This document shows positions 53,199 to 63,277 of a DNA stretch of 64,000 bases, one piece after another (position 1 is the stretch's first letter; every line of letters starts with the position of its first letter). A program made the position numbers and the translations under genes. The notes beneath the pieces were generated by a model that did not search any database, was not told where the DNA came from, and saw only the letters and a list, made by a program, of their open reading frames with translations. The stretch is from JAVVEG01 sp041751425 (GTDB taxonomy: Bacteria; Pseudomonadota; Gammaproteobacteria; Pseudomonadales; Pseudohongiellaceae), in assembly GCA_041751425.1 (NCBI GenBank), contig JBGSXL010000025.1, positions 1 to 64,000 of the forward strand. Direction: 5' to 3'.

Positions 53199-54068
53199 TT
53201 AGAATCTGAATTGCCGCATGTACTCTGCATTATCGCGACTGCTATCCAGCGGCGTTGTGCCCTCATAGGATTCCTGTTCCACAATGAAGTAGCGCATGCC
53301 TGTCTCATAAGCTATCGGCAGAATAGTTGGGTAATCTATGATACCTGTACCCAGTGAGCAGGTTGCCGTGCGTGAGTCACCTGGCATGTTCGGAAGTCTG
53401 TCCTTTACGTGGGAGAACGGGAACCGGCCAGGATATTTGCGCAACCACTCAATGGGATCTCCCCCTGCTGCTACCAGCCAGAACATATCCAGCTCATACT
53501 CCACCAGTTCCGGATCAGTATTCTGCATCAGCACATCCTGCGGCATGGCGCCTTCCAGCTCAATGAAGGTGTAATGATGGTTGTGATAAGCGAATCGCAG
53601 ACCGACGTTTTTGCAAATCTCCCCGCACTCATTGAAACGTTCCGCGAAACGGCGATAGTCATCCAGCGAGGCTTGGGCGCCAATCATCGGGCAAATCAGA
53701 TACTGCATACCTGCTGCGGCCGCATCGTCCGCTTTCTGCTCGAAGCCTTCATCGATACCGCAATGGCTGGCGATCATCTCCATGCCAAGATCACCAACAA
53801 AACGGCTGAACTCCTGCGGCGTCTTGCCCCAGAACATTCCTGATGGCCCTTCAAAGCCTTCCAATTGCGTGTAACCAAAACTCGCAACCTGGCGCAACAC
53901 ACCATCGGGATCCGCAGGCATATCCGCGCGCAGCGTATAAAGTTGCAACCCGAAGGGATAATGTGTGGCAGTTGCTTCGGTGCAGGCACTCAGTAAGCCC
54001 AGATTCGCCAGGCCACCCGTGACCACTGCACTGCGTTTCAGAAAATTTCTTCTATTTATATTGCCCAC
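53199..54068 (-). CDS. Tat/lipoprotein sugar isomerase-epimerase (TIM barrel)
   Basis: 289 residues with GTG start preceded by AAGGTGA. Leader NRRNFLKRSAVVTGG...LLSAC combines a Tat motif and a lipobox. Barrel motifs RFAYHNHHYTFIEL, EYELDMFWLVAAGGDPIEWL, VKDRLPN and FIVEQESY carry the metal ligands. Overlaps the subunit III gene by 13 nt. Confidence 0.87.
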   Translation of the reverse strand: MGNINRRNFLKRSAVVTGGLANLGLLSACTEATATHYPFGLQLYTLRADMPADPDGVLRQVASFGYTQLEGFEGPSGMFWGKTPQEFSRFVGDLGMEMIASHCGIDEGFEQKADDAAAAGMQYLICPMIGAQASLDDYRRFAERFNECGEICKNVGLRFAYHNHHYTFIELEGAMPQDVLMQNTDPELVEYELDMFWLVAAGGDPIEWLRKYPGRFPFSHVKDRLPNMPGDSRTATCSLGTGIIDYPTILPIAYETGMRYFIVEQESYEGTTPLDSSRDNAEYMRQFRF

Positions 54069-54673
54069 GATGTCTCACCTTCATTGTAGGGATAACAACC
54101 GTCATAGCGGCCGGGAATGGGTACATGGCGCAGCACCTGGGTCTGCGCCAACTCGGACGTGAAATATGCAAACAGGGTCAGTTGCTTCATCATGGTGAAG
54201 TAATGCCCGCTGCTGTCCTCTGTGGATGGAACACGGCGCCCCAGCGGTGCAGCATTCTGATCGGCAATCTGCGCTTGTTCACGTTGATGTGCCGCAGCCA
54301 CCTGGCCCAGTTGATTCAGGAATTCCGCTTTCTGCGCGGAGCTCAATGTCTCAAACTGTTGCCCATATTGAGCCACACAAGTTGCCCTGAAAGTTCTTAA
54401 ACCTTCATGGATAATCATTTGATTGTTTTCGCTATAGCACTCATCCACGATTTTAGTCATGAAAGGCGCCACATCAGCATCTTTCGCACCCGGTGTATCG
54501 GTGCGTGGAATAATCGTCTCGGCAATTTCCGATAGCAAAGCCACATCAGCCTCAGTAAACTCCTGGCTGACATAGTTTTCGGAACTCGCGCAGCCTGCCA
54601 GTAATAACGGACTGCCGATAAACGCATAGCCAGTGGCGGCCGCAATCATTTTCAATAATTCACGTCTTTCCAT
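54056..54673 (-). CDS. GMC dehydrogenase subunit III (gluconate 2-dehydrogenase subunit 3 family)
   Basis: 205 residues. Leader RRELLKMIAAATGYAFIG...LLAGC shows a twin-Arg plus lipobox; the body contains LLSEIAETIIPRTDTPGAKDA. In such complexes the subunit helps export and anchor the flavoprotein. ATG at 54673 was chosen; an in-frame ATG at 54700 lies in a near-duplicate leader. Confidence 0.88.
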   Translation of the reverse strand: MERRELLKMIAAATGYAFIGSPLLLAGCASSENYVSQEFTEADVALLSEIAETIIPRTDTPGAKDADVAPFMTKIVDECYSENNQMIIHEGLRTFRATCVAQYGQQFETLSSAQKAEFLNQLGQVAAAHQREQAQIADQNAAPLGRRVPSTEDSSGHYFTMMKQLTLFAYFTSELAQTQVLRHVPIPGRYDGCYPYNEGETSWAI

Positions 54674-54706
54674 TATTGGTCGTCTCCCATTATCGGTCAT
54701 CTCCCA

Positions 54707-56392
54707 TTACAGATTTCCCCGCTTAAGTTCCTGCACAGCATAGTCGGCAGCGCGGGCGGTAAGCGCCATATACGTAAGAGATGGATTCACACAGGAAGCA
54801 GATGTCATACAAGCGCCATCTGTCACAAATACGTTGAGTGCATCCCATACCTGATTGAATTCATTCAACACCGATGTGCGCGGATCACGACCCATACGCG
54901 CCGTCCCCATTTCGTGGATACCCATGCCTGGGGCATAGCCCGAGTCTGTACCGCGCACATCTTTCACCCCTGCGGCTTCCAGAATTTCCACTGCGTCGTT
55001 AATCATGTCCTGCCGCATTGCGAACTCGTTGTCGCGCAGGCTCACATCGAAAGCCAGAATCGGCAGTCCCCATTTGTCGGTTTTCTGGCGATTCAGGAAC
55101 ATGCGGTTGTCGTGGTAGGGCAACATCTCACCGAAGCCGGTGAAGCCGATGCGCCAATCACCGGGTGTCGTCAAGGCCTGTTTCAGATCGGCACCTACGT
55201 TCAGCTCACTGACATTGCGACTCCAGCCCGTGCGGCTGGCAGAACCCTGATAGCCGAAACCGCGCACATAGTCGCGCTTGTCATTGCCCACGTTGCGGAA
55301 ACGTGGCACGTAGAACCCATTGGGTCGACGGCCAAAATAATACTTATCGTCAAAGCCTTCCACTCGCCCCGACGCACCAAGACGGAAATGATGATCCATC
55401 ACATTATTGCCCAACTCACCGCTGCTGCTGCCAAGACCATCCGGCCACACATCGGTGGCGGAATTCATGAGTATCCAGGTGGAATTGAATGAAGAGGCGT
55501 TCAGGAAAATGATCTTCGCCTTGTACTCGATCACCTCATTGGTTTCGGCATCAATTACCTCGACACCGGTAGCGCGTTTAGTGTCCTTGTCATAAAGCAC
55601 GCGACTGACAATCGACCAGGGACGCAGTGTCAGATTGCCGGTGGCCATAGCAGCAGGCAACGTGGTGGATTGGGTACTGAAGAAGGCACCGAAAGAACAA
55701 CCACGCCAGCAGCGATTACGATATTGACACTGCACGCGGTTCTGTTCGGGGCGGGATTCGGTGATATTGGCGACACGACCGATGATCAGATGCCGCTCGC
55801 CGTTAAAATGCGTCTGCATGCGCGCAGCCACATCCTTCTCTACACAGTTGAGTTCCATCGGCGGCAGGAAATTACCATCGGGCAACACATCCAGACCTTC
55901 CATTGAGCCACTGATGCCTGCGAAGCCTTCCACGTAGTCATACCAGGGCGCCAGGTCGTCGTAGCGAATCGGCCAGTCGATGGCGATGCCTTCTTTAGCA
56001 TTCGCTTCGAAATCCATGCGGTTCCAGCGGTAGCTCTGTCGGCCCCACAGCAAGGAGCGCCCACCAACCTGATAGGAGCGATACCAGTCAAAGCGTTTGA
56101 TTTCATCGTAGGGGGAGTCTTTCTCGTCAGCCCAACTGCCCATCGTGGACTCGTTGAGCGGGTAGTCGCGGCGCAGAACAGGAAAATCTTCCTTCATTTG
56201 CCGGGTGGGCTGATCGCGGTGCGGAAATTCCCATACCTCTTTGTTTTCATTCACATAGTCGCGCACATGCTCCAGGCTGCGACCACGTTCCAACAACAAT
56301 ACCTTCAGTCCTTTCTCGGTTAATTCCTTGGCTGCCCACCCGCCGCTGATTCCTGATCCGACCACAATGGCATCATATTCGTTATCGTTCAT
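54707..56392 (-). CDS. GMC-family FAD dehydrogenase (sugar/glycoside C3-oxidase candidate)
   Basis: 561 residues. FAD motif VVGSGISGGWAAKEL (11-25), then GGRSLLWGRQSYRW, and the C-terminal HEMGTARMG...VTDGACMTSASCVNPSLTYMALTARAADY with the active-site His. No own leader, so it is probably exported with the leader-bearing subunit III 34 nt downstream. Related GMC/subunit III pairs oxidise C3 of glycosides. Confidence 0.88.
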   Translation of the reverse strand: MNDNEYDAIVVGSGISGGWAAKELTEKGLKVLLLERGRSLEHVRDYVNENKEVWEFPHRDQPTRQMKEDFPVLRRDYPLNESTMGSWADEKDSPYDEIKRFDWYRSYQVGGRSLLWGRQSYRWNRMDFEANAKEGIAIDWPIRYDDLAPWYDYVEGFAGISGSMEGLDVLPDGNFLPPMELNCVEKDVAARMQTHFNGERHLIIGRVANITESRPEQNRVQCQYRNRCWRGCSFGAFFSTQSTTLPAAMATGNLTLRPWSIVSRVLYDKDTKRATGVEVIDAETNEVIEYKAKIIFLNASSFNSTWILMNSATDVWPDGLGSSSGELGNNVMDHHFRLGASGRVEGFDDKYYFGRRPNGFYVPRFRNVGNDKRDYVRGFGYQGSASRTGWSRNVSELNVGADLKQALTTPGDWRIGFTGFGEMLPYHDNRMFLNRQKTDKWGLPILAFDVSLRDNEFAMRQDMINDAVEILEAAGVKDVRGTDSGYAPGMGIHEMGTARMGRDPRTSVLNEFNQVWDALNVFVTDGACMTSASCVNPSLTYMALTARAADYAVQELKRGNL

Positions 56393-56542
56393 AGGTTTTC
56401 GGCTCTCGTTTTTATTTTAGTCTGAGGATAAACCCACAGTTCTTATTCGTCCATCGAAAATGGAGTATTCTGTCCTTGCTGCCTTGAGCAAGTTGAATTC
56501 TTGCTCGACTTGATAACAAGAACAAAAAGTAGAGGTTCCAAC

Positions 56543-57964
56543 ATGAGAGTACTTCCTACGTCTTTGACTATGTCATTTGCTACGTCATTTGCTACGTCAT
56601 TTGCTACGTTACCAGGCACATCGTTTGCCGCTTTATTTCCGTTGCTGGCGAGTCTGGCTGTTGTCGGCCTGTTCCAACCATTCAATCAGGTTCATGCACA
56701 AACGCCGGAACGAAAACCCAATTTCATCCTCATCATGGCCGACGATCTGGGTTACGGCGACCTGAGTGTTTACGGCTCCACGTTGATCAGTACTCCGCAC
56801 TTGGACAATATGAGCCACGAAGGTGTGAGACTTGACAGCTTCTACTCCAGCGCCAACGTCTGTACCGCCGCCAGAGGCGGTCTTCTCACCGGTCGCTACC
56901 CCATCCGCTTGGATCTCGTTCTGGACGTCGCGCGGCCAACCAATAATGTCGGTATCGCCGCAGAGGAAATCACCTTGGGCGAAGCCATGCAGGAGCTGGG
57001 TTACAAGACCGCGCTGTTCGGCAAATGGCATCTGGGACACCAGCCCGAACGTTCACCCTTGCGCAACGGTTTTGATGAATTCTACGGTCTGCTGCACAGC
57101 AATGATATGAATCCACTGGAACTGTACCGCGGTGAACAGGTTATCGAAGCACCAGTTATTCAGGGCACATTGACGGAACGTTACACTGCTGAAGCAATTC
57201 GTTTTATCGAAGAGAACCGGAACAATCCTTTTTTTCTCTATCTGCCACACACGTTTCCGCACACACCTTTACACGTGTCCCATAATTTCGAGGGCGTTTC
57301 GGAAGCGGGCCTCTATGGCGATGTGGTAGAAACCATCGACTGGAGCACAGGGGAGATTCTGGCGACTTTGCAGCGTCTTGGTCTGGATGAAAACACACTG
57401 GTGATTTTTACTTCCGACAACGGCCCGTGGTTTGAAGGGAGCTCAGGCCCCTTTCGAGATCGTAAAGGCAGTTCATGGGATGGTGGCATGCGTGTTCCAT
57501 TTATCGCCTGGTGGCCAACTGTGATTCCGGCGGGACAAGTCTCCAACGAACCTGCCATGAATATCGATGTGTTTCCAACGCTGGTCAAACTGGCGGGGGG
57601 CGCCTTGCCAACCGATCGGGAAATTGATGGCCTGGATATCATGCCCATGTTGCGTGACGGGGAGCCATCTCCACACGAGGCATTGTTTCTGTTTCAGAAC
57701 GATCGCATTGCCGGAGTACGTAGCGGTCAGTGGAAACTGATTACCGAATCCGACTACAGTATTGGGACCGTGCGTTTTGATCATCCGGACAATTACTACG
57801 GTCCAGAAGGTTTGTTGTTCGATCTGGTGAAAGATCCATCGGAGTCGTTCAGCTACACGCGTGAAAATCCCGAGGTCGTGGAGAGACTGCGCGGCTATCT
57901 GGAGCGCGGACAGCGTGAGCTGAACAGCACGATTTTGGAGCGTACGTTTAATTTTCGCAATTGA
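56543..57964 (+). CDS. Secreted sulfatase (arylsulfatase family)
   Basis: 473 residues. NFILIMADDLGYGDLSVYG (metal Asp pair), formylglycine site CTAARGGLLTG (C at about residue 97; CxAxR form rather than CxPSR), FGKWHLG, LPHTFPHTPLH, FTSDNGPW. Removes sulfate esters, likely from a sulfated glycan feeding the sugar cluster. The signal peptide contains a 12-bp tandem repeat (SFAT x3). AGAGG precedes ATG 56543. Confidence 0.9.
   Translation: MRVLPTSLTMSFATSFATSFATLPGTSFAALFPLLASLAVVGLFQPFNQVHAQTPERKPNFILIMADDLGYGDLSVYGSTLISTPHLDNMSHEGVRLDSFYSSANVCTAARGGLLTGRYPIRLDLVLDVARPTNNVGIAAEEITLGEAMQELGYKTALFGKWHLGHQPERSPLRNGFDEFYGLLHSNDMNPLELYRGEQVIEAPVIQGTLTERYTAEAIRFIEENRNNPFFLYLPHTFPHTPLHVSHNFEGVSEAGLYGDVVETIDWSTGEILATLQRLGLDENTLVIFTSDNGPWFEGSSGPFRDRKGSSWDGGMRVPFIAWWPTVIPAGQVSNEPAMNIDVFPTLVKLAGGALPTDREIDGLDIMPMLRDGEPSPHEALFLFQNDRIAGVRSGQWKLITESDYSIGTVRFDHPDNYYGPEGLLFDLVKDPSESFSYTRENPEVVERLRGYLERGQRELNSTILERTFNFRN
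56573..56608. repeat. 12-bp tandem repeat in the sulfatase leader
   Basis: TCATTTGCTACG three times, encoding SFAT units within the hydrophobic part of the signal peptide. Copy change alters leader length by four residues per unit. Confidence 0.9.
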
Positions 57965-58058
57965 AACGATTTTTTGCCGCCGTCACGCGTGACCAAACAA
58001 ACTGGTTTGTGCTATACAGCTATTTAAATCCCTTAGCTTGCTAAGTGCAGGTGCATGC

Positions 58059-59084
58059 ATGAAACCAAAGACCGGCAATCGGCCACTGTATACCATTACG
58101 CCAAATATCATAAACTTGATTGCACAAGTCAGCGAAAGTCTCGGGAAATTAACTGCATCTAGCGAAAGCGAAAAAACCGTGCGGCTTCGACGTGCCAACC
58201 GGATTCGGACAATCCGGGGTTCGCTGGCTATCGAAGGTAACACATTAAGCGAAGCACAAATCACAGCGATACTCGATGGCCGGCGGGTAATCGCACCACC
58301 ACGGGAGATTCAAGAAGTGCGCAATGCCATTGTTGCTTATGACCGCTTTGAACAATGGCAACCTGAATCTGAGGCTGACCTGCTGGAAGCGCATGGCATT
58401 CTTATGCATGGACTTCTGGATGAAGCAGGCATGTACCGCAATGGTGGGGTTGGGGTCATGGCCAAGGGTAGAGTGATTCACATGGCTCCTCAGGCGAACC
58501 GCGTGTCACTTTTAATGCAAGATCTTTTGCAGTGGCAAAAAACCTGCGGTGAACATCCACTTATTGTAAGCTCTGTGTTTCACTACGAATTCGAATTCAT
58601 TCATCCTTTTGCTGACGGGAATGGCCGTCTGGGACGTCTTTGGCAGACGTTGATCCTGGCGCGTTGGAACCCGCTCTTCGCAAATATACCGGTCGAAAGT
58701 CTCGTCCATGCTCATCAGGCTGAGTACTATCAGGCGCTGCAAGCGAGCACTGCGAAGACCAACTCTGCTCACTTCATTGAATTTATGTTACAGATGATTC
58801 TTGGTGCGATATCAGGTTTCCACACTGGCCATACCCCCCATGTCACCCCCCATGTCACCCCCCATGTCAAACGCCTTCTGAAAGCCATGAACGGTGAAAT
58901 GAGCCGCGCAGAACTACAAGAAGCATTGTTGCTGCTGGACCGCAAGTCCTTCAGTAGCCGTTATCTACAGCTTGCATTAGCAGAGGGTCTGATTGAGATG
59001 TCAATTCCTGACAAACCCAAGAGCCGCCTGCAACGCTATCGGTTGACACAGAAGGGACAGCTTTTGGTGCGGGATGGACAATAA
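58059..59084 (+). CDS. Fic family protein with C-terminal HTH
   Basis: 341 residues from MKPKTGNRPLY. Inhibitory SLAIEGN (55-61), catalytic HPFADGNGRLGR (182-193), then TPHVTPHVTPHVKRLL, a histidine-threonine repeat linker common in this Fic subgroup, and a winged-helix tail. Class II AMPylase type. Start could also be 58038. Third Fic gene, with no sequence similarity to the other two outside the core. Confidence 0.9.
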   Translation: MKPKTGNRPLYTITPNIINLIAQVSESLGKLTASSESEKTVRLRRANRIRTIRGSLAIEGNTLSEAQITAILDGRRVIAPPREIQEVRNAIVAYDRFEQWQPESEADLLEAHGILMHGLLDEAGMYRNGGVGVMAKGRVIHMAPQANRVSLLMQDLLQWQKTCGEHPLIVSSVFHYEFEFIHPFADGNGRLGRLWQTLILARWNPLFANIPVESLVHAHQAEYYQALQASTAKTNSAHFIEFMLQMILGAISGFHTGHTPHVTPHVTPHVKRLLKAMNGEMSRAELQEALLLLDRKSFSSRYLQLALAEGLIEMSIPDKPKSRLQRYRLTQKGQLLVRDGQ

Positions 59085-59240
59085 ATACAGTGCATGGACG
59101 CCTCCGGTACCGCCACCGCCACTGCGTGGGCCGTTCGGCAACTAATTACCATCCTGCCGGGCAGCGTGCGTTTACCAGCGCGCTGCCAGAGTGTACATTT
59201 ACTGTGCGCTATTGAGTAACTGAAGTCGGGATAGCTTGCA

Positions 59241-61068
59241 TCAATCAGGCAGTCGATACTGACGAGCCTGATACAGCAAGTGCGGTAACAGTGCATTGGC
59301 CAACGCTCTGGCTGCAATTTCCCTGGCGTCTTGTGGCGCCTCGACGATCTCCATTTTTTTGTTCACAAAGTCGTAATTGGCGTGAACCGGCGTGTTTCCC
59401 GGACGCAGAATCACCGCTGCATTGTCCAGCATAAAAGCGTAATTGTCTTCGAACTGCATGATCGCCCTGCCCGTTTCCGATTCCCCTGCCCGCGACATAT
59501 CTCTGCCCGGCATCGGATGTACTGACTGCACCCCCATCAAAGAGAGCGCAGTCACGGGTAAATCCATCTGACTGCATACAGTACTAATGCGACGTGGCTC
59601 TATATCTGCGCCCAGAATCAAGGCGGGGATGTGGAAATTTTTCACCGGCACCAGACTCTCGCCACGCACCTTGATGTCATGATCGGCGACAACAATGAAG
59701 AGCGAATCTTGCCAATAACTACTCTCTCTGGTGCGTGCGAAGAATTGCCCCAGCGCGTAATCGGCGTACTTGACCGCATTGGCCTCCGTCGCTTTTTTCG
59801 CATCATGCAGTTCGATGCGATCATCCGGAAATTCAAAGGGAGAATGATTGGACGAAGTAAATACCAGCTTGAAAAACGGTGTCCCCTTCGCATGCAACTC
59901 GCTGATATTCTCGTGTGCACGATTGAACAGATCTTCATCCGATACACCCCAGCTTCCCGTGAAGACTGGAGCAACGTAATCGTGCTGATCAATGATACTT
60001 TGGAATCCATTGCCTCGAAAAAAGCCGTTCATATTGTCGAAGTGCGACTCACCCCCATAGATGAATTCGGTGTGAAAACCCTTGCGCCCCAGAAGTTCGG
60101 CCAATGTAAAAAAATCATGTTGCGCCAACGACAACTTCACTGCTGCCTGCGGTAGCGCCCATGCTTTCCTCAAGCACGATCACCAGGTTCAATGGCCGGT
60201 CACGTTTGCGGCTCGGCTCCAGACGACTCAAACTCGGTCGCTCCGGATTGCCCAGAAACGGCGCCATCCCAGGAGTCGCTGCACGTTCACGATTCAGCAC
60301 CTCAACGACTGACTGCAGCGACATCTTGCCGTATATTGCACTGGTTCTGCTCTCATGCCGCAAACTGTAAATTGCATAGAGCACTGACCATAGAGAATTG
60401 AGGATCAGGCTGTTAACCATGTTGTCAGCAGTTATTGCAAACATGGAGGGATTGGCGGGGCGATGCCCAAATGACGAACGGATGGCGACGGCCAACACCA
60501 CAATGAGAAAGGGCCAGACAATCGAGGTATGAATATCGCTCCAGCTATTAGGCTGCAACAACCATGGTGCCATCACCTGACTTAATACCCAGATACTGAG
60601 CGCAGCAACCAGCAGTCCGAACACCACATGGATACGGAACCCTTTCCAGAGCATCGAGAACACTTCGCGTGGATATTTCAGGTACTCGACAAAGAGACGG
60701 TTGGGGCGAACATCGTACTCGGCGATAAATCCGGGGGTTGCCGCTTCCAGAAACAGCAACAACGTGATGCTTGCTATAACCCAGTAGTAGGTGAACAGCT
60801 CCCACTGATGCCAGAGACTGTTAATCTCAGAAAGTGGCAGCAACAACGCAGGTATCACACTCAGAATTGACACTTGGATTATATCTACGCGCAACCCCTG
60901 CAGTAGTATCTGCGGCCAATAACCACTGGCAAGGACCCTTTGTCTTTGCCAGATCATCAGCGCTACGCGAGACAAACTCAGCAATGGGATCCCTAATACA
61001 AACATAAACACGAGGGGTGCCAGAGCGCCAAGATCTGCAAGCAATAACCATAAATCTCTAAACAACAT
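59241..61068 (-). pseudogene. LtaS/OpgB-type membrane sulfatase broken by internal deletion and frameshift
   Basis: The 5' part (61068-60115) has four to five membrane helices, then NLVIVLEESMG, the metal-binding start of the sulfatase-like domain. Translation then runs out of frame to TGA. In the +1 frame from ~60173, AVKLSLAQHDFFTLAEL, FIYGGESHFDNMNGFF, TGSWGVSDEDLFN and DHDIKVRG continue the domain. The segment that normally lies between (with TPNLD and the catalytic Thr of ATGTR) is missing. The protein should transfer glycerol-phosphate or phosphoethanolamine head groups but here is inactive, unless this is an assembly error. Confidence 0.82.
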
Positions 61069-61264
61069 ACAAACTTTTCTTTTCCAAGCTTACTCACACA
61101 GCGACTTTGGTTGGAAGAGGCCCTCGTGTCAGGAGGCAGGTAATTCGACTGTAAAATTGCAGGAAAAGTTCCATAACTGGACTGTCGTTCGCCTAATCCT
61201 ATAAACTGAGCGTCTTGTCGTTTTGACACCACTATTTACCTTACCTATTTCAAGGACCTTCTTC

Positions 61265-63133
61265 ATGCGTACTTCCATGACTGCCCTTGCCCTGTTACTG
61301 GCCCTTGTGGCTTGCGGGCAACCCTCTGCACCTGAAACCAGCACCGCCACTACAAGCCCGGAAACGGTGACTGCGGAATCTACACAAACCGAGTCGGAGC
61401 GTTTGAACGCCTGGTTCGATGAGAAGTTTGAAGAGCAATTGCAGCTTAGTCCGATACAACTGACTTTCCTTGGGCGCAAGGATCGCAATAATGAAATGGA
61501 CGATTTCTCAGTGGCAGCCGAAGACCGTCAAATTGAATGGATGCGTGCCAGTGTTGAGGAAATGGAGCGTGAGTTTTCATACGATAGTCTGGACACAGAG
61601 ACACAAACTTCGTGGGACCTTTGGAAATATCAGTACGAGCAAGCCGCGCGCGGGGTTGAGTTCCGTTACAACGGTTTCACATTCGAGCAGATGAACGGCG
61701 CACAAAGCTTTTTGCCCACGTTCCTAATCAGTTTCCACAATGTTGAAGAACCTGCTGATTTCGAAGCTCTGATTGCGCGTATCAGTGAAAGTGCGCGCGC
61801 ACTTGATCAACTGATAGAACGCGCCATTGAATCTGCTAACCTCGGTGTTGTGACACCTGGCTTCGCTCTGGATGGCGTCATTGATCAGGCTCGCAATGTG
61901 ATAACCGGCACCCCATTCACGGAAGGTGGAGATTCAGCTATCTGGACGGATGCGCAGACCGATGTGCAGGCTTTGGTAACTACTGAGAAGCTGGATCAGG
62001 CAAGTGCCGACGATTTGCTTGCGAGAGCGAGGGCCGTATTGCTGGATGATTTTGGACCTGCTTATGAGCGCATTATTGCCTGGGCGGAGTCTGAGAAATC
62101 GAAAGTGCCTGATGTCTCCACTGGGCTGATCTCACAACCCAATGGTCTTGCTTTCTACAACTTCCTGTTGTCGGTGCAAACTACAACTGATTTGACCTCT
62201 GAAGAGATTCACCAGATCGGCCTGGCCGATGTCGCCCGTCTGCGCGGCGAGATGGAAGTGGTCAAGGATCTGGCTGGCTTTGAAGGCTCACTGCAGGAGT
62301 TTTTTGTGATGCTGCGCGAAGCCAAAGATGACGAGCGCTTCTACTATCCCAATAACGATGAAGGACGTCAGGCGTATATCGATGATGCCACTGCCGCTAT
62401 CGAAAACATCAAAGCTGTGCTACCGGACTATTTTGGTACTTTGCCAAAAGCAGATCTGGTGGTACGACGCGTAGAAGCGTTCCGTGAACAGGATGGCGCC
62501 GCACAGCACTATTATCCGAGTACACCCGATGGGTCGCGTCCTGGCGTTTACTACGCGCACCTGTCAGACATGAATTCCATGCCCAAGTCTGAAATGGAAG
62601 TGATCGCCTATCATGAAGGCTTGCCTGGCCACCACATGCAGATCGCTATTGCGCAGGAACTGGAAGGCATTCCTATGTTTCGCACGCAAGCAGGATTTAC
62701 TGCCTATTCGGAAGGCTGGGGTTTGTATTCAGAGTATCTGGCCAGCGAAATGCCTGGCACTTATGTTGACCCCATTTCTCAATTCGGTCGCCTGACTTCA
62801 GAGATGTGGCGCGCTATCCGGCTTGTGGTTGATACCGGCCTGCACGCGGAAGGCTGGACTGAACAGCAGGCAGTGGAATATTTCGCAGAGAATTCGTCAG
62901 TACCATTGGCGGCAATTCGCTCGGAAGTACAGCGCTATATCGTCATGCCGGGTCAGGCAACATCGTACAAGATAGGTATGAACAAGTTACTGGAATTGCG
63001 CGCACACGCCAGAGCCGAACTGGGCGATGCCTTCGACATCCGCGCCTTCCACGACACCGTCCTGTTAGGCGGCGCCATGCCACTGGCACTACTAGAGCGC
63101 CGCGTACACCAATGGATTGAAACAGTAAAATAA
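61265..63133 (+). CDS. DUF885 family lipoprotein (putative metallopeptidase)
   Basis: 622 residues starting MRTSMTALALLLALVAC, a lipobox leader; an acidic Thr/Ser linker follows. HEGLPGHH at about residue 450-457 and GWGLYSEYL form the zinc-peptidase-like site of DUF885. The Met at 61265 was chosen because it begins the lipoprotein signal. Likely cleaves small peptides in the periplasm. The stop codon abuts the GGGGTCAGAGT repeat cluster. Confidence 0.88.
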   Translation: MRTSMTALALLLALVACGQPSAPETSTATTSPETVTAESTQTESERLNAWFDEKFEEQLQLSPIQLTFLGRKDRNNEMDDFSVAAEDRQIEWMRASVEEMEREFSYDSLDTETQTSWDLWKYQYEQAARGVEFRYNGFTFEQMNGAQSFLPTFLISFHNVEEPADFEALIARISESARALDQLIERAIESANLGVVTPGFALDGVIDQARNVITGTPFTEGGDSAIWTDAQTDVQALVTTEKLDQASADDLLARARAVLLDDFGPAYERIIAWAESEKSKVPDVSTGLISQPNGLAFYNFLLSVQTTTDLTSEEIHQIGLADVARLRGEMEVVKDLAGFEGSLQEFFVMLREAKDDERFYYPNNDEGRQAYIDDATAAIENIKAVLPDYFGTLPKADLVVRRVEAFREQDGAAQHYYPSTPDGSRPGVYYAHLSDMNSMPKSEMEVIAYHEGLPGHHMQIAIAQELEGIPMFRTQAGFTAYSEGWGLYSEYLASEMPGTYVDPISQFGRLTSEMWRAIRLVVDTGLHAEGWTEQQAVEYFAENSSVPLAAIRSEVQRYIVMPGQATSYKIGMNKLLELRAHARAELGDAFDIRAFHDTVLLGGAMPLALLERRVHQWIETVK

Positions 63134-63248
63134 AATAAATGGGGTCAGAGTAAAAATACAGTACTGTATATTTAATAAATGGGGTCAGAGTAAAAATACA
63201 GTACTGTATATTTACTCTGACCCCATTTAATCTCTGACCCCATTTATT
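63134..63248. repeat. GGGGTCAGAGT repeat cluster, right
   Basis: Two direct units with AAATGGGGTCAGAGTAAAAA and TACAGTACTGTATATTT, then inverted TTTACTCTGACCCC and a final CTCTGACCCC. The second unit with the inverted copy forms a ~52-bp nearly perfect palindrome (63187 region to 63228). It begins on the base after the upstream stop codon. Confidence 0.87.
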
Positions 63249-63277
63249 CACCCTATTTGCCACGCACGGAGATATTT

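Noticed and set aside
59085..59240. Terminator or small RNA after the third Fic gene.
   Set aside because: Some short complementary pieces, but no hairpin with a T tract.
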